Below the pieces are notes generated by a model. The model was not told the origin of the DNA. It worked only from the letters and a program-made list of their open reading frames with translations, and did not search any database. The position numbers and the translations under genes are program-made. Shown here one piece after another: positions 10,753 through 21,857 of a DNA stretch of 24,068 bases (the first letter of the stretch is position 1; each line of letters starts with the position of its first letter). The DNA is from Rachicladosporium sp. CCFEE 5018 (taxonomy: Eukaryota > Ascomycota > Dothideomycetes > Cladosporiales > Cladosporiaceae): NCBI GenBank assembly GCA_002077045.2, contig KZ111144.1:249900-273967 (forward strand), written 5' to 3'.

Positions 10753-12177
10753 GATTGAAATCGTTGCGATCTATGGAGAAAGGGACATTGAGCCTGTACT
10801 TATCTGCAGCCTGCTACTCCTGTATTCAGCGCCGATCAGTGTACTTGCCACCGCTGCTACCTCCGTACCTTGCGCGGTCACACCATGATGGTAGTGGATG
10901 AAGGAGGACACCGAGATGTCGGTGTTCGGACTCGAACTTCGAGAATGGGATCTATCAGAACGCATGCGTATATTTGGGCCCACAAGTTTTGGTGCGTCGC
11001 ACTTGGTCGTCTGAATCCACCATCGAATGCTCGTTATCTCTGCAATTTGCTCCTGCCGCCGAAAACGTACCTTGTGCGTCGTTCCTGCAAGTCGCAGATC
11101 ATGTAGCGGCTAGAAATATATGCTAGAGACCTTCAAATTGTGATGTCAGCTCGTTGCGCCTTCGCTTCCTTGCAATCCGGAAGCCGTCTGACCTTTGTAT
11201 GTAGGAGAACGATACGTCTAATTAAGCGCTAAGTAGTGATCATAGCTAGGGCCAGAATTCTGGGCTTCTTTACGGGTGCTTCCTATACGCGAGAGCAGAC
11301 CGAAACGTGCTGCGGCGGCGGACAAGTCAACGAGAGTAAGATAGGACGATAGTGAAAGGCTTCCTGTCCTTCCGCAAAACGCGTATCCATCTAATATGTA
11401 TGCAATTTGCCGCATCTGTCTAACGGTACCGGATCGTATTTACTTCAAAAACTTCAAGAAAAGATCTGATTACGATATCGTTAGCGCACCTAGTGGATGG
11501 TGTGGTGCCTCGCGTGGTCTCGCTATCGATGCGGCTAATCGATATACGTTCTTAGAGGAGAGATGCAGTCGCCTTTGCTAGCAGCCTGCTTATAGAAGTT
11601 ACAGCGACGACCTTACTGCTTAATTGGATCGATATCATCGCACGTATAGGCTGCTTTCCCGCTAGTCTGTCGTAGCACTAAATGTGCGAGTTCAATCTTG
11701 TGCCCGAGCAGATGTAAGGTCAGGATTGCTTGAGATTTGAGCGTACGTGATGCCGGATGGTTTGATCTGCTCGCTGTTTTGCCTACGCTAGACTTATTCA
11801 GGGTGAGCATTAATGCAAGCTTGTTCCTTGGGCATCTTTGTGTTGTCACTACCGGCTTCCTCGTAGGCTCGTAGGATACTACGATGTGACTATCGTCTAG
11901 CGCGAATAGCGTCATACAGATCATTTTTGACAAGAGGAAGCTATCGGGCTGCGAGAGCTTGTAAAGGGATGGTCATTGCTCTCGTCTGTTATCCTAGCAG
12001 TCGTCGAGAAAATTACAAGAAGCTGATTGTAAGCTGCACGACATCCTATTGCAAGAGGCTAGGAACGTGTGATCCTTGTCTGGACCATATTGAGCGCGAC
12101 AAGGGTCCCACATGACTGGAGAGCTGTGATCATGAGAATGTATACGTAGATAGCCACTGGTCACTACTCTTGAGCCG
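10753..12177. other. Gene-free stretch, possibly decayed DNA
   Basis: About 1.4 kb upstream of the transporter. ORFs are short, mutually overlapping and unrecognised (for example 11613-11933 minus, 106 codons). By eye, 11.1-12.1 kb is richer in TA and CTAG steps than its neighbours, as old or RIP-mutated sequence can be; I did not measure this. It could include the missing N-terminal half of the MSH4 relic, but I could not match any motif. Confidence 0.4.
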
Positions 12178-13570
12178 GACCGCGCTCTTGTGGAAGACGC
12201 AGTTTCGGCCGAGCCAATAGGCGACGACGGTCGCGCCGTCAGAAGCCATCATTCGTGAAGCCTGTAGCGCCAGGAGTGAATGCGTTCGATAAAGATGGAA
12301 TCAGTAGTAGACAACCCTCCAGATGCACTGTATGGTCACTTGCGAGGCAGATGCCGTCGTATGCAACGATGCGTTCGCTCCCATTACGCCGTTTCGTCAG
12401 GCCAGGGCGTGACCAAGCAACTAATCCTCAGTCGTTGTCCACCGGTATAACGTCGATTCATTGGCGACACAATCATGGGTGGCTGATTATGTCTCAAGCT
12501 TCGCAGATATTTCTTTGCAGTCGTCATGAGAGCTATCTCAGGCGCTGTTCGCACATCCGCTTTTTGGACTACGTCTTCGAGCGTTGCTACCTGTTCGAGC
12601 TTTGGGGAGAGGCGTCGCAGCTGGAGCATCGAGTGCGTTGGTGTCCATGCGTCGTTTCAAGGATTAGTCGTCGGTGGCTCGCTCTTCAAGATCTGCGAGG
12701 GCATCGCAATGCTTGACATGATCGCCTCATTCGCCCAGCTCGTCACAAGCCAGGACTACGTCCGCCCTCAGCTCTCTGACACTCTCGCGATCCGCGAAGG
12801 CCGTTTTCCAGGTTGCCAGGTCTCTGTAGCTGCATATCGCAGTTGCATCTACGTGTGGGCTCACGTGGTCCATAGTCGGAGGATCTTGCGCGCCGCGGGC
12901 GAATCTTGTAACCATATGCTCGTTCTTGTATCGTGGGTGTTCTTGCCTCCTGCTGCTTGCTCCTATAACCCTAATGTCGAGACCTGCACACATGTAGTAG
13001 TCGCGCTAAGGCAAGCTCTACATGTTTTGTGGAGCTGAAAAACAATCCGGTGGCTCGGCGTTATGCATATAGTGATGTGTGGCGACCAGCCATGGCTCGT
13101 TTGAAGACTGAGTAATTAAAGGGCTGAATGCAGATCGAACATTAGAGGTAGCTGGGTGGTGTAGTAGGAGAGCGTGCATTGCGGTCAATCGACTTGAGCT
13201 TGAATGGCTCTCTCTGGTGCTTTCAGAGATAGGACGCAAGGAAACTGCGAATTCCAGAAAGCTAATGAAAAGAACTTTACCTGTACCTATCGTACTCCAG
13301 ACGAACCTACAGTCACGGGACTCTTGTTCGTATGCATGGAGTTGGACAGCAATGGCAGCGTGGCTGTGTCCACAACACACTCAGCACCTACAAGCGAAAG
13401 GTGCCGAGTATCTAAGCAGACTAGCCCTCAGGATGGAAGATAGCGGCGTAGGCAACGGCACCATGGCGTTGGACCGAAAGACTGCTGAGCAGAGAGAGCG
13501 GTCCCGCGCCCTACGGGTGTTGCTCGCCAACTATGTGACACACCGCGGAGCTGCACCCGGTGATGGATAG
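12178..13570 (+). pseudogene. MSH4: Decayed MSH4 (meiotic MutS homologue), C-terminal two thirds
   Basis: The best block (12679-12810, 44 codons) reads SLFKICEGIAMLDMIA, SFAQLVTSQDYVRPQL, SDTLAIREGRFP. This is the MSH4 core-to-ATPase junction, with GRFP in place of the conserved GRHP. Other pieces in family order, by resemblance: RRQKPSFVKPVAPGVNAFDK at about 12230-12290 (compare LRNQR..AVK.GVN.LLD); RRRSWSIEC at 12610-12636 (RKK.W.IEC), after which about 30 expected residues are missing; LVLVSWVFLPPAACSY at 12919-12966, the strand/helix after Walker A; NFTCTYRTPDEPTV at about 13273-13314; and a charged C-terminal helix region at 13382-13570 in another frame. Walker A (GxxxxGKS) and a clear DELGRGTS are absent, frames change, and the ATPase part is too short. 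Known: Msh4 pairs with Msh5 to stabilise meiotic crossover intermediates. I am fairly sure of the core block and less sure of each outer piece. N-terminal domains were not found. Confidence 0.72.
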
Positions 13571-16173
13571 CATGGCATCATGCTAGTGGGCGCGAACACT
13601 CATTGATCAGTCGGAGAGCGGGCGGCCTGGGAAAGCATGGTCAGTGCGTGAAAGCCTTCGAAGTGAGGCGAAGGGTCACTTTGCGAGGTCACATGACAGA
13701 AAGTGGCTCCCGAGGCAGCAAATCCAGGTGAACCGGTCGCTGGTTGTCGGTCTCCAATGGGCCACTAAAATCGAGCTGTGGAACTTGCCTATAGACGCAG
13801 CTGACGTCCTGACAGCTATTGGCAAGCAGAGCATAGGCGCCGATACTCCTCGTACGTTCGAAATTCCGCACAACCTCCCAAGCTGGTGTCAAATAGAAGA
13901 AGGTTCGAAAGCGCAGCAAATGTCCCAGTCAAAGCCGACCCAGCAAACAAGGTACGATAGCCAGACCTTCGAGTAATGTGGAAGCGGAGTATCAACGGCA
14001 GATTGATTGGCCGTGCGGCTGAAGCATGATACTTTGAAGAACATGGGAACTTCCAGGGCAGAGAGACCGAGTGGCGTGTAGGTGGCGCAGCGCAAGTACA
14101 TAGTGTCAGTAAAGTAGGCTTGATCCTCGTCATCTGTGACAGAGCATCTCAATTTCCACCGGCCGATCAGCTCGACGTTGTTCCTGCGTCAGACAAGAGT
14201 GCTCAGCATTGCAGTGCGGAGCCGATCCCGTAAGCTTCTTCCGACATGAGCGTAATCCCGAAGGCCAGGGATGTCCAAGATGCCATGGGATTTGAGCACT
14301 CCAAGCAATGGCCTAGCAGTGAGGCTGCGCTTTCTGATGTGACTGCGAGACTGACCTAGGCGGGCAGCGCTGTGGTCAGCGCAGTGCTGCTTACCCTGCA
14401 GCCACTGCATGCTGTTCCCACGGTATTCGTCGTACATCTGGCTTGACCGGAAACATGTGTTGCTATAGTAGCGACAATCCTCCAACCACGCGCAACCATT
14501 ACAGTGCCAACAACGGTCAGATCCCGAGAGTTGGTATTGCCCTTCTCTTGCAAGTCGCAAACCTGGTTGTTCCACAATCTGCAAAATCGACAAGACCACC
14601 GGCTCCTACCTTTGCCAAATCGTGGCCGGATCGTCAGCCGTGAGGCCTTACAGATCTCATCCTTGACTTGCTGCCAGCAGAACGCGATTGTTGATCGATA
14701 GCTCCCGCGTGCGGCTACAGGGGAGGCATGACGCCCTCGTCGATTGCGTTTGACTCTATCAATGCAGCGTGATCGCCACCATGCATGGTCAGTGACACGT
14801 GGTGCGACTTCCACTTGACCTCACTCGCACATTGCTGATCTTCCAGTGATGTGCGCCACCTATCGAAGGGTTTCGCGGCGGACGCACCCCTTGCATGTAG
14901 TCCACCGCGTTTGTGCTTGAGTCGGTACGCTCGTCGGATGTGGGTCTGTAGGTGAGTGGCGACTGTGGCAGGCGCCGGGGGCTGTTGTCTGGGTCATGGT
15001 GCTGGGTCGCGGATATGTCGAGAGTAAAGCAACAGCACCTCCCTTGTTCGTCGCAGCACTTCGGCTCGATCCGATCCACCTTGCGTGCATCATGTCGCCA
15101 CCACACCTCATCGCTTGGATGAAGCTGCCGTGAGCTGTGGTCTGCCGAGCTGTGACTTGTCGCTTGGGTGCTAGTTCACGGCCAATTGGTAGCATATACC
15201 AGATTTGTCGTAGGATCGACGGTGTGTTGGCAGGCCCGATCTCATTCACGCCGGTGCTTCGCAGAAGCGGACTCTCGTCCGTGCAATAAGCTTCGTGAAT
15301 CTTCTACTTCATCTGAGGGATCAGTATGATGGAGTGGGATCTGGAATCGCCGGTACTCGCCCACATAGGAGCAGTATGTCACTTTATTCACCGGAAGAAT
15401 GTGCATGCTATCCGTCTTCTCGCTTCTCAGCGAGCGGTGTAAGTGGTGGAGCCATCGTCTGTCTATCAGATGAGGGACGGAACGTGTGAGGTTAGCGAGT
15501 ATCGGGGTCGCAAAATCTCGACAGCATCGTCGATGTCTTCTCGGACCTGCATGGAGATCTGCAAAGTTGTACACGATTGCGATACCCTACAGCGGCGTTG
15601 ATGACCGTCTCCGCCGTGAGATGCTTGATGAGTCGAGGGGCATCTCAGCACCCTATCCGTTGCCGAAATGTATTGCTACCCATCACCTGCACCACTGCCG
15701 TCCACCTTGCCGCCACTGCACATCCTCTGGTCCAGACCGTACTCCACGCGACTAATGTATGTCGAACGATACGCCGCATCGCCATACTGGTGCGATCGAA
15801 TATCCGGGTTGTTTTGCGGCGCGTCATCACCGATCCCATCTTGCTGAGGTCCCACACGTTTGGCAGGCCCGTCGAACAACTATCACCGGAGTTGACGCCG
15901 CAACGTGCAAGCTACCGTGGCAATTCGTGTACTGCGGACAAACGTGATCGTAGCAAGGCCCTCACACAGCGCCTACCCGCCACCAATACTAACAACACTA
16001 CCACGTGAAGCTGCATAGCCATCGTACGACAGACTGTGAAGTGCCAGGTCAATGAGAAGGATGCCGGCACAGCTCTAGTGTGTCCTGACAAAGCTGCGAT
16101 CTCTGGAGCCGCAGAGCCGCCTAACAACAACAATCTGCTACGTGCTTCGAAGCTTGGCCGATCCCGGTGCACG
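13571..16173. other. Gene-poor stretch between the MSH4 relic and the Zn2Cys6 gene
   Basis: About 2.6 kb with many overlapping ORFs of 60-150 codons on both strands and no recognisable family. The minus-strand region 13.8-14.8 kb has the most coding-like reading (for example 14189-14599 and 14356-14814, with possible short introns such as a GTAAGC..CTGAC..TAG stretch). Start, stop and frame could not be reconciled into a gene. I report it as unassigned. Confidence 0.4.
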
Positions 16174-17080
16174 ATGAGTGACAGCCGCGCGGTCGATGTC
16201 GCTTCATGGACCGATGGTGAAGCGTCTAGCACTGTAGGCGCTCTGCACGAAGACGAGTCAGCTGGGAACAAAAAGCGACGCCATCAAGGGAAGCAAGCCT
16301 GTCAACAGTGCCGCCGGCGCAAGATCAAAGTGATACTCACCTCGCTTCACCCTCACTGCCTGCAACACGCTGACAGCGATGCATCAGTGCGACGAGACCC
16401 GGCCGAAGTGCAGGTCCTGTGGCAAGGCTAAACTGCCCTGCGAGTATGAGCTACCTGCCGGCCAGACTCGACAGCAGGCGCTTGTCGAGAATCAATCCAA
16501 GATTCAGCATGAGCTCGAAGCGCATGCATCCCTCATCAGTACCTTGCGCACGCTGCCCGCGGACGCAGCAGCGGAAGTGCTAACTCGACTCCGGGATGGT
16601 CAGTACGATGGCATTCTCGTTGGCAGACGTGAACCTCTGGATGGCACCGAAGTCCAGCAGACAACCTACCCATGGGAGTACCCCACCGACGACGCCGAAG
16701 ATGATGCTTCCGGCGAGGAAGAAGAAGAGGCATGCTCCGACAACGCAGCCTCTCTTCCACACAGCTATACACAATCCGTCGGCCAGAGCATGGAACTCTC
16801 CTCATCCCAGCAAAGTGGCCAAATGAGTGCCATGTCCTTCGCCGCCATGCCGCAGATGGATCAAAGCCTACCATATCCTGGATACTACGCCCCTTATATG
16901 GCTTATCAGAATCCAGCTGTCGGACAGCAGACTTTCGAAATGGGTATGCCGGGCGAGCAGCTCCAACAGAGCCAAACGAACATGTCCCAGCAGGCCACGC
17001 AGCAGTTCCACATGGGTCCGCCAGTCGGGGAGAATCGCAGTCTGACTGATCAGCGTCCGAAGAGGGCTCCTCATCGCTGA
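16174..17080 (+). CDS. Small Zn2Cys6 binuclear-cluster DNA-binding protein
   Basis: Exons 16174-16329 (52 codons) and 16388-17080 give 282 residues. The intron 16330-16387 (GTGATA..CATCAG, phase 0, CTGAC branch site) falls inside the zinc cluster, a common place in this family. Seen: CQQCRRRKIK joined to CDETRPKCRSCGKAKLPC makes a perfect C-x2-C-x6-C-x6-C-x2-C-x6-C cluster at residues 42-69, with basic residues before it and a helical segment after it. An acidic run (about 140-165, DDAEDDASGEEEEEA) and a Gln/Met-rich C-terminus follow, as in activation regions. The usual fungal-specific transcription factor middle domain is absent, and the protein is shorter than typical members (500-900). 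It probably binds CGG-type sites in the nucleus; targets are unknown. No metabolic genes flank it. The frame is open upstream, but 16174 is the first ATG in frame that I find. Confidence 0.82.
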
Positions 17081-19875
17081 AGACTTGTAATAAGCTATCA
17101 CGTTGGCGTGTCGATGTTGGAAAAGTCCTTAGGTGCTTGCACTCGGCATGGGAAGCCCGGTCATTGCGTTACACCGGCATCAGAAGTGGCTTTTGCACCA
17201 GAATGATAAGTGCCCTCGTCGCCTGAGCACGTGCTAGCGGGCAGATCGTCGTTGGTACCGCTTGTGGGAGACGCATCGCATCATCGAGCGACCAGGACTC
17301 AACAAGAATGATGAGTGAGCTCCTCTCTCACACTACCAGGGAACGAGTGCATTTCCACCGACTTGAGAAAGGCACGCTCGCCTGGCGGGAGAAGCAGAGG
17401 TGCCGAGAGCTGAAGCTAGAGCATTAATGGCGTTATCAGGCACAAATACCTTACCTCATAGGGCTGGTCTGTATGCGAGAGCGCTGCTGCGGGTGGGTGC
17501 GTAATGGACAGTACACATGAATGACAGAGTCCATCAGGAAGGGCGTTTATGAGAGGTCATCCTCCTCGTCGCCTACACGACTAAGCGGCTCCATACATGT
17601 TCCGCCGTCACGCGTGCTCGCATATCGTTCAGCATTCTCCATAGTATGGTCCACAGTGTCTGTGTGGCTGACGTCGTTCCATGTCTTCTTGTTGCAACAC
17701 CTTGTGGCTTCAGAAATCCGGAAGCAAGACCCTGTTTCCAAACGACTCGATGCACCTCACGCAGACCGAGAGCGCTCTCCGCAGGCTATGTCTGACAGAG
17801 CAGCGAGGCCTTCCATCTCCTATCGGGCCTGCTGGCTCACGGAAGATCGCATGCTCTGAAGTTGATCGATCGAGGAATGCTTGGGGGCCATGGTCGGGCC
17901 CTATGAACCATACATGAAGTCCACAGGGGACTCGACAGCTATAAGAAGTAGTGGTCCTGTGGCCCGTCATGTCATTACGTCCTCAACATTGCCACGGGTG
18001 TCGAGTCTGGTTGTGGCAGTCATGAGCTTTGTTGGAGGCACGACAGCCGCCCCATTTACATCCAGTGCCGCAGAGCGCATACACCGTCCAGACCTGGCGG
18101 TCTGGAGATACTGACTTACAGCCTTCAATCTGTGAGCGCAACACCGTGAGCTTGGTTCCCGCTGCAAAGAGTAGCCTCAAGGTAACTGCGCGATGCATAT
18201 GCCACCCGAGACGAGGCCTTCGAACGCGGTGATGATCATGCCACCCTGCAAATGCGTCACGGAAAAGGCCTGCATGGTAACCTGCTACAAGTTCACTGGA
18301 AAGAGCAAGAGGGTGGTATACTGAGTTAAAGAGAGAAGAGCGATCGAGATCCCAGCCATGCTCATCGAGATCTCCGCGGAAGAAACGCGGAGGGGCTTCA
18401 TGCAAGGCGGCTTGAGCGACGATCATACACCACACCTTGTGAAGCAGAGCTATGCGCGGATGTTCGCATACGACATTGTTGCTCTCTACTATTCATTCAA
18501 CGTGGTCAGCCGTGTCGGCCCGCTGTAAGTACTGGGAGACCTCTTGGTGGTATATGTACTTCTGAGGTGTGTTACACAAGGTACAAACGAATAGGACTCG
18601 AGTGCCCTGATCGCGCGCCGTCTTGCGACACCTTTGTTATAGTAAAGAGAGACGTCACTCCTCATCGTCATGAAACCAGACGGCGGACGACTGAAATGGA
18701 CTTGATATGCCTATAGGCGGGCCAGTACCTATCCTGCAACTCGTGCAAGCGGAATTCGGGAGACTTCTTGCGAGTAGCGTTTCATTTATCACTGCTACAT
18801 GAGTGCGAAGAAAGTCCCCGAGGTGCTGCCACATCAAAGCTGCCGTTCGAGAACGCCTGACCATGTCGTCAGCCACCACTGATTACAGAGTTGCCGCTCT
18901 TCCCGGGGGGTGAAGCAGCCACGAAGATGAATTCAGTAGGAAACTAGCGAGGATGGCCCTCCAGAGTAGCGACTCCAAGGACGCAGACTGGTGAACCAGA
19001 CTACGCTGAGTACTATCTGCATGACAGAGAGTAGCTCATCCGCGTCGAAATGAGCGCTCTTTGCTGCTGCTGCAGTGGTTAATGGAGCCCTCGACGTACC
19101 TCCTGAGCGAGCGTGCCGACTGGACTGGTAAAACAACTTAGCGCCTCTGTCGTTTCGGCACTGACCGACTGATCGCGGATCTTGGCAGTACTTCATGGCT
19201 CGTCGATGACGGCGGTGGTCTCCAGCCTGCAGAAGCGAGATCCTGTCTTCGGTCAGGGAGTTTCCACTCGACTCGCCCAAAGTCGTCCAGGGCGCTATAG
19301 TAAGTGAAGGCTGCCATTGTGACACAGATGTTCGGTAATGCTCACCGATCGACCGGCTGCTCGAGATCTGGGCGCTCGGGTCCCGGGTTGTAGAGCTACT
19401 CGAAGCCGTCAGAAGTGTCGAAAGAGCCGCCGTGCTCAGATGTGAATCTGGAACAGCCATTGTCAAGATCCCCCGTCAGTGGACATTAGCGCAGATTCGT
19501 TGGTACTCAAGACAGATGCAGCACGCCGAAGAGAGGCCTCGTTATCAAGACCAAATAACTCAGCCCCCAGAATCAACAGCGAGCGAAAGCAGCCCGTGAG
19601 AACAATGTGCAAATGCCCAAGAAGCACGGCTAAACAGTCAGGACACTGTTGAATTACGTTGTAGATACAATGTCGACAGTACTATTGCAGCCTGCACAAA
19701 TGGAGCTGAGTCGTGCTTGGTGTGCGTTTACTGTGTGACCTTGACGGACATGCGGACGTCGGCATGCGTCTCGAAGGTCATCGAGGACGCTTCAATGCCT
19801 CCGACCGTATTTGTTGTTGCGCGTGGCATGCTACTCGGCGCAATATTTAGGACTATCAGTCTCCGTCCAAACCTC
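17081..19875. other. Gene-poor 2.8-kb stretch
   Basis: It contains only short unrecognised ORFs (for example 17521-17859 plus, 17983-18435 minus, 18933-19466 minus). Coding-like debris at about 17.97-18.44 kb on the minus strand is listed separately. No repeats, transposon ends or RNA genes were seen before the tRNA. Confidence 0.4.
17967..18435 (-). pseudogene. Possible remnant of an unidentified protein-coding gene
   Basis: On the minus strand, reading frames give protein-like stretches in different frames: HGWDLDRSSLFNSVYHPLAL at about 18.29-18.36 kb, then HLQGGMIITAFEGLVSGG at about 18.20-18.26 kb, then ALDVNGAAVVPPTKLMTATT at about 18.00-18.07 kb. They are interrupted by stops and frame changes. 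I do not recognise a family. It may be chance or an intron-rich gene I could not assemble. Confidence 0.25.
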
Positions 19876-19967
19876 GGACAGATGGCCGAGTGGTTAAGGC
19901 GCTAGCTTTAGGTCATCATGTGACTCGCTAGTTCGAAAGAGCGTGGGTTCGAACCCCACTCTGTTCA
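19876..19967 (+). tRNA. tRNA-Leu(UAG) with a 13-nt intron
   Basis: Acceptor stem GGACAGA (19876-19882) pairs with TCTGTTC (19960-19966), discriminator A at 19967; CCA is not encoded. The A box TGGCCGAGTGG (19883-19893) and B box GGTTCGAACCC (19946-19956) are intact. Anticodon stem CTAGC (19902-19906) pairs with GCTAG (19927-19931). The loop begins TT-TAG-G, so the anticodon is UAG (reads CUA, leucine). The intron fits 19913-19925, between positions 37 and 38 as in other eukaryotic tRNA introns. A long variable arm (TTC-GAAA-GAG) marks a type II tRNA, consistent with leucine. Confidence 0.94.
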
Positions 19968-19974
19968 TCCATTA

Positions 19975-19978
19975 TTTT
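19975..19978 (+). terminator. RNA polymerase III T-run terminator of the tRNA
   Basis: TTTT occurs 8 nt after the discriminator base, the usual Pol III stop. Confidence 0.75.
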
Positions 19979-20117
19979 GCTCCTGACGGCAGAGTCCACC
20001 TTTACTCGGTGACTTTTTCGCCGCCGTGAACAAGCGGTGCCGGTGGCATACGCGAGAGAAGCAGGATATAGTAGGACACGTAGCTGATTCATCGTCTACA
20101 TGCGATCCTTCATCCCG

Positions 20118-21857
20118 TCAAAACAACCCCACCGCTTCGAATAGTAATGGGTTCCCTTCGATCGCTAGCCATGCAATGCCCGCGTACACGACCAGCTTCG
20201 TTATGACCTCAACATCATACCTTATCCGCGGTTTGTCGAGTGCAGAGAACATGTTCCTGTCCTCCACCTCATCTTCTTTTCCGCTGTCGCTCGACGCTCC
20301 CGCATCACTCAGCGGAGGTGTTAGGAGATTGATGTCCGCTGGCTTTACATGCAAAGACCGCTCTGTGCGCGATGGTCTGATTGCGTCCAGGTAGTCGATG
20401 GCTTCATCAGAGGACGGCGATGCCAGTACATCGTCGATTGCAGATTGCTGCGGTCGCACAGAAGGCTTCGAGCGTGTACGTCTGCGTATGACATCTTCGC
20501 CAGAGCGACTATTCCTTCTCTGCTGTGCTCGATTTGCGATGAACTCTCGTACATCTGCTTCAGACTGCGGACCAATGGAAATGGTCCTCTTCCTTGTCTT
20601 GGACAGCATCGAAGGAATCTCGGAGGCTGGTGGAATAATATTGTCGTCTTTGCGTAGTGCTGGGACGCTTTGATAGTATCTGCAAACTGTTAGCCACATA
20701 CTGTCTTGTCTCCAGATGCGCTGCATGTCCTGGGAGACTCACCGCGCTTGTAAAAAGTATCTACGAGGAAGCCGAAATCCCCAGTGGTCTACGAAACGGA
20801 AAATAGGAGGTAGGCACCTCAATAGTGTCGGCTTCGCGATCGCACGCCATAGAAACACTATGATAATTCCGCTAACGATCCGTACGACCATCTTGAGATA
20901 GTCCTCCGGGCTCTTCAATGAGGTTATTCCTTCCACTGTCATCGTCGTTCGTATCGGGAAGTCCCACCATGCAATCGACCCTCCCATCACCACTCCAGTG
21001 AACGCAACGCTATCGTCGAAGCACGGGCAATTGTCCGCAGGCTCGGGATGGAAGCGTACCGCGAATCCTAGGATCAGGAGGGAAATCCCTAAACTCACCC
21101 CACTACCAGTCACAATCCAAGCATCGAAGACTGGACCGAATGCTATGCGAATCCACGCTATCAAGCCGCCTAAGAGACCTCCGAAGATAACATCGAAGAA
21201 GCCGTGCATGCCACAGTACATGCGGCCGATGCTTATCGAGATGGCGTAACAGTACAATCCGCCAGCCAGCGAGTAGTAGACCATAGGTGACATGTCGGGC
21301 GAGGCCGTGTGCAGCTTGAACAGTAGATAGATAGCCACTGAGACAGCGTTCGTAGTATGTGTTGATGGGAAGCCATACTCCAGCGCGGCAGATCCAGACA
21401 TCGTGATTCTTTGCAATGGTGGTGACAGTGGCCGAGGGAGACAGAGCATATCCTTCACGTAGCCACTTAAATACACACCCGCGGCCAACATGTGCACCAT
21501 GGCGATCCCAGATTCACGATAGCCACACCAGAAGCATACGGGTAAGCCAGCCATGAAGAAGGTATGCGTGCCCAGGTTAGCTGTCATCGCGAAGTAGGAG
21601 TCCAGTACTGGCGAGCGGCATGTCTCCTGCAATCGCGCCAAGTATGGCGTCTCGAGACGAACGATCGGAATGAGTTGCTGACGCAGGCGATATCGCCATT
21701 TCGGCAGGCGTTTCTGGTAGTGGTCGATACCTTTCAGTCCAGCATCTGGGTGCTTGAATGGCGAGGGCGTTCTTGACCAAGTGGGGTCAGGTACATCGTC
21801 TGCCATTGACTTATCGGGTTCATCAGGAGGTCTGTGGAGATGATCTGAAGTGGCCAT
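20118..21857 (-). CDS. LCB3: Dihydrosphingosine-1-phosphate phosphatase (PAP2 family, Lcb3/Ysr3-like)
   Basis: Exons 20743-21857 (371 codons plus 2 nt) and 20118-20679, with a 63-bp intron (GTGAGT, GCTAAC branch, TTGCAG, phase 2), give 558 residues. Seen: the three PAP2 phosphatase motifs, K135-x6-R142-P143 (KDMLCLPRP), PSTH at 164-167 and G-R212-M-Y-C-G-M-H218-G-F-F-D222. Several hydrophobic segments lie from about residue 88 to 345. An N-terminal FKHPDAGLKGIDHYQKRLP stretch and the order of segments match the sphingoid-phosphate phosphatases rather than plain lipid phosphatases. Known: Lcb3 removes phosphate from long-chain base phosphates in the endoplasmic reticulum and feeds ceramide synthesis. 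The second exon adds a long hydrophilic Arg/Ser-rich stretch and a final hydrophobic segment (ITKLVVYAGIAWLAIEG). The third motif has GR where SR is usual. The start is the ATG at 21857. Confidence 0.9.

Noticed and set aside
10753..12177. Transposable element relic
   Set aside because: No terminal repeats, target-site duplication or transposase/reverse-transcriptase motif could be found; only a TA-rich impression remains.
12255..13038. Two overlapping plus-strand ORFs (153 and 170 codons) as real genes
   Set aside because: The second contains the MSH4 core block with broken surroundings, so both are better explained as parts of one decayed MSH4.
9040..17080. Secondary-metabolite or sugar-use gene cluster (transporter plus Zn2Cys6 regulator)
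   Set aside because: No biosynthetic or catabolic enzyme lies between or beside them, and they are 5.4 kb apart with relic DNA between.
18933..19466. 177-codon minus-strand ORF
   Set aside because: Ser/Thr-rich composition, no family resemblance, no splice structure or neighbours to support it.
19876..19967. Reading the type II tRNA as tRNA-Ser
   Set aside because: The paired anticodon stem places TAG in the loop, which reads the leucine codon CUA.
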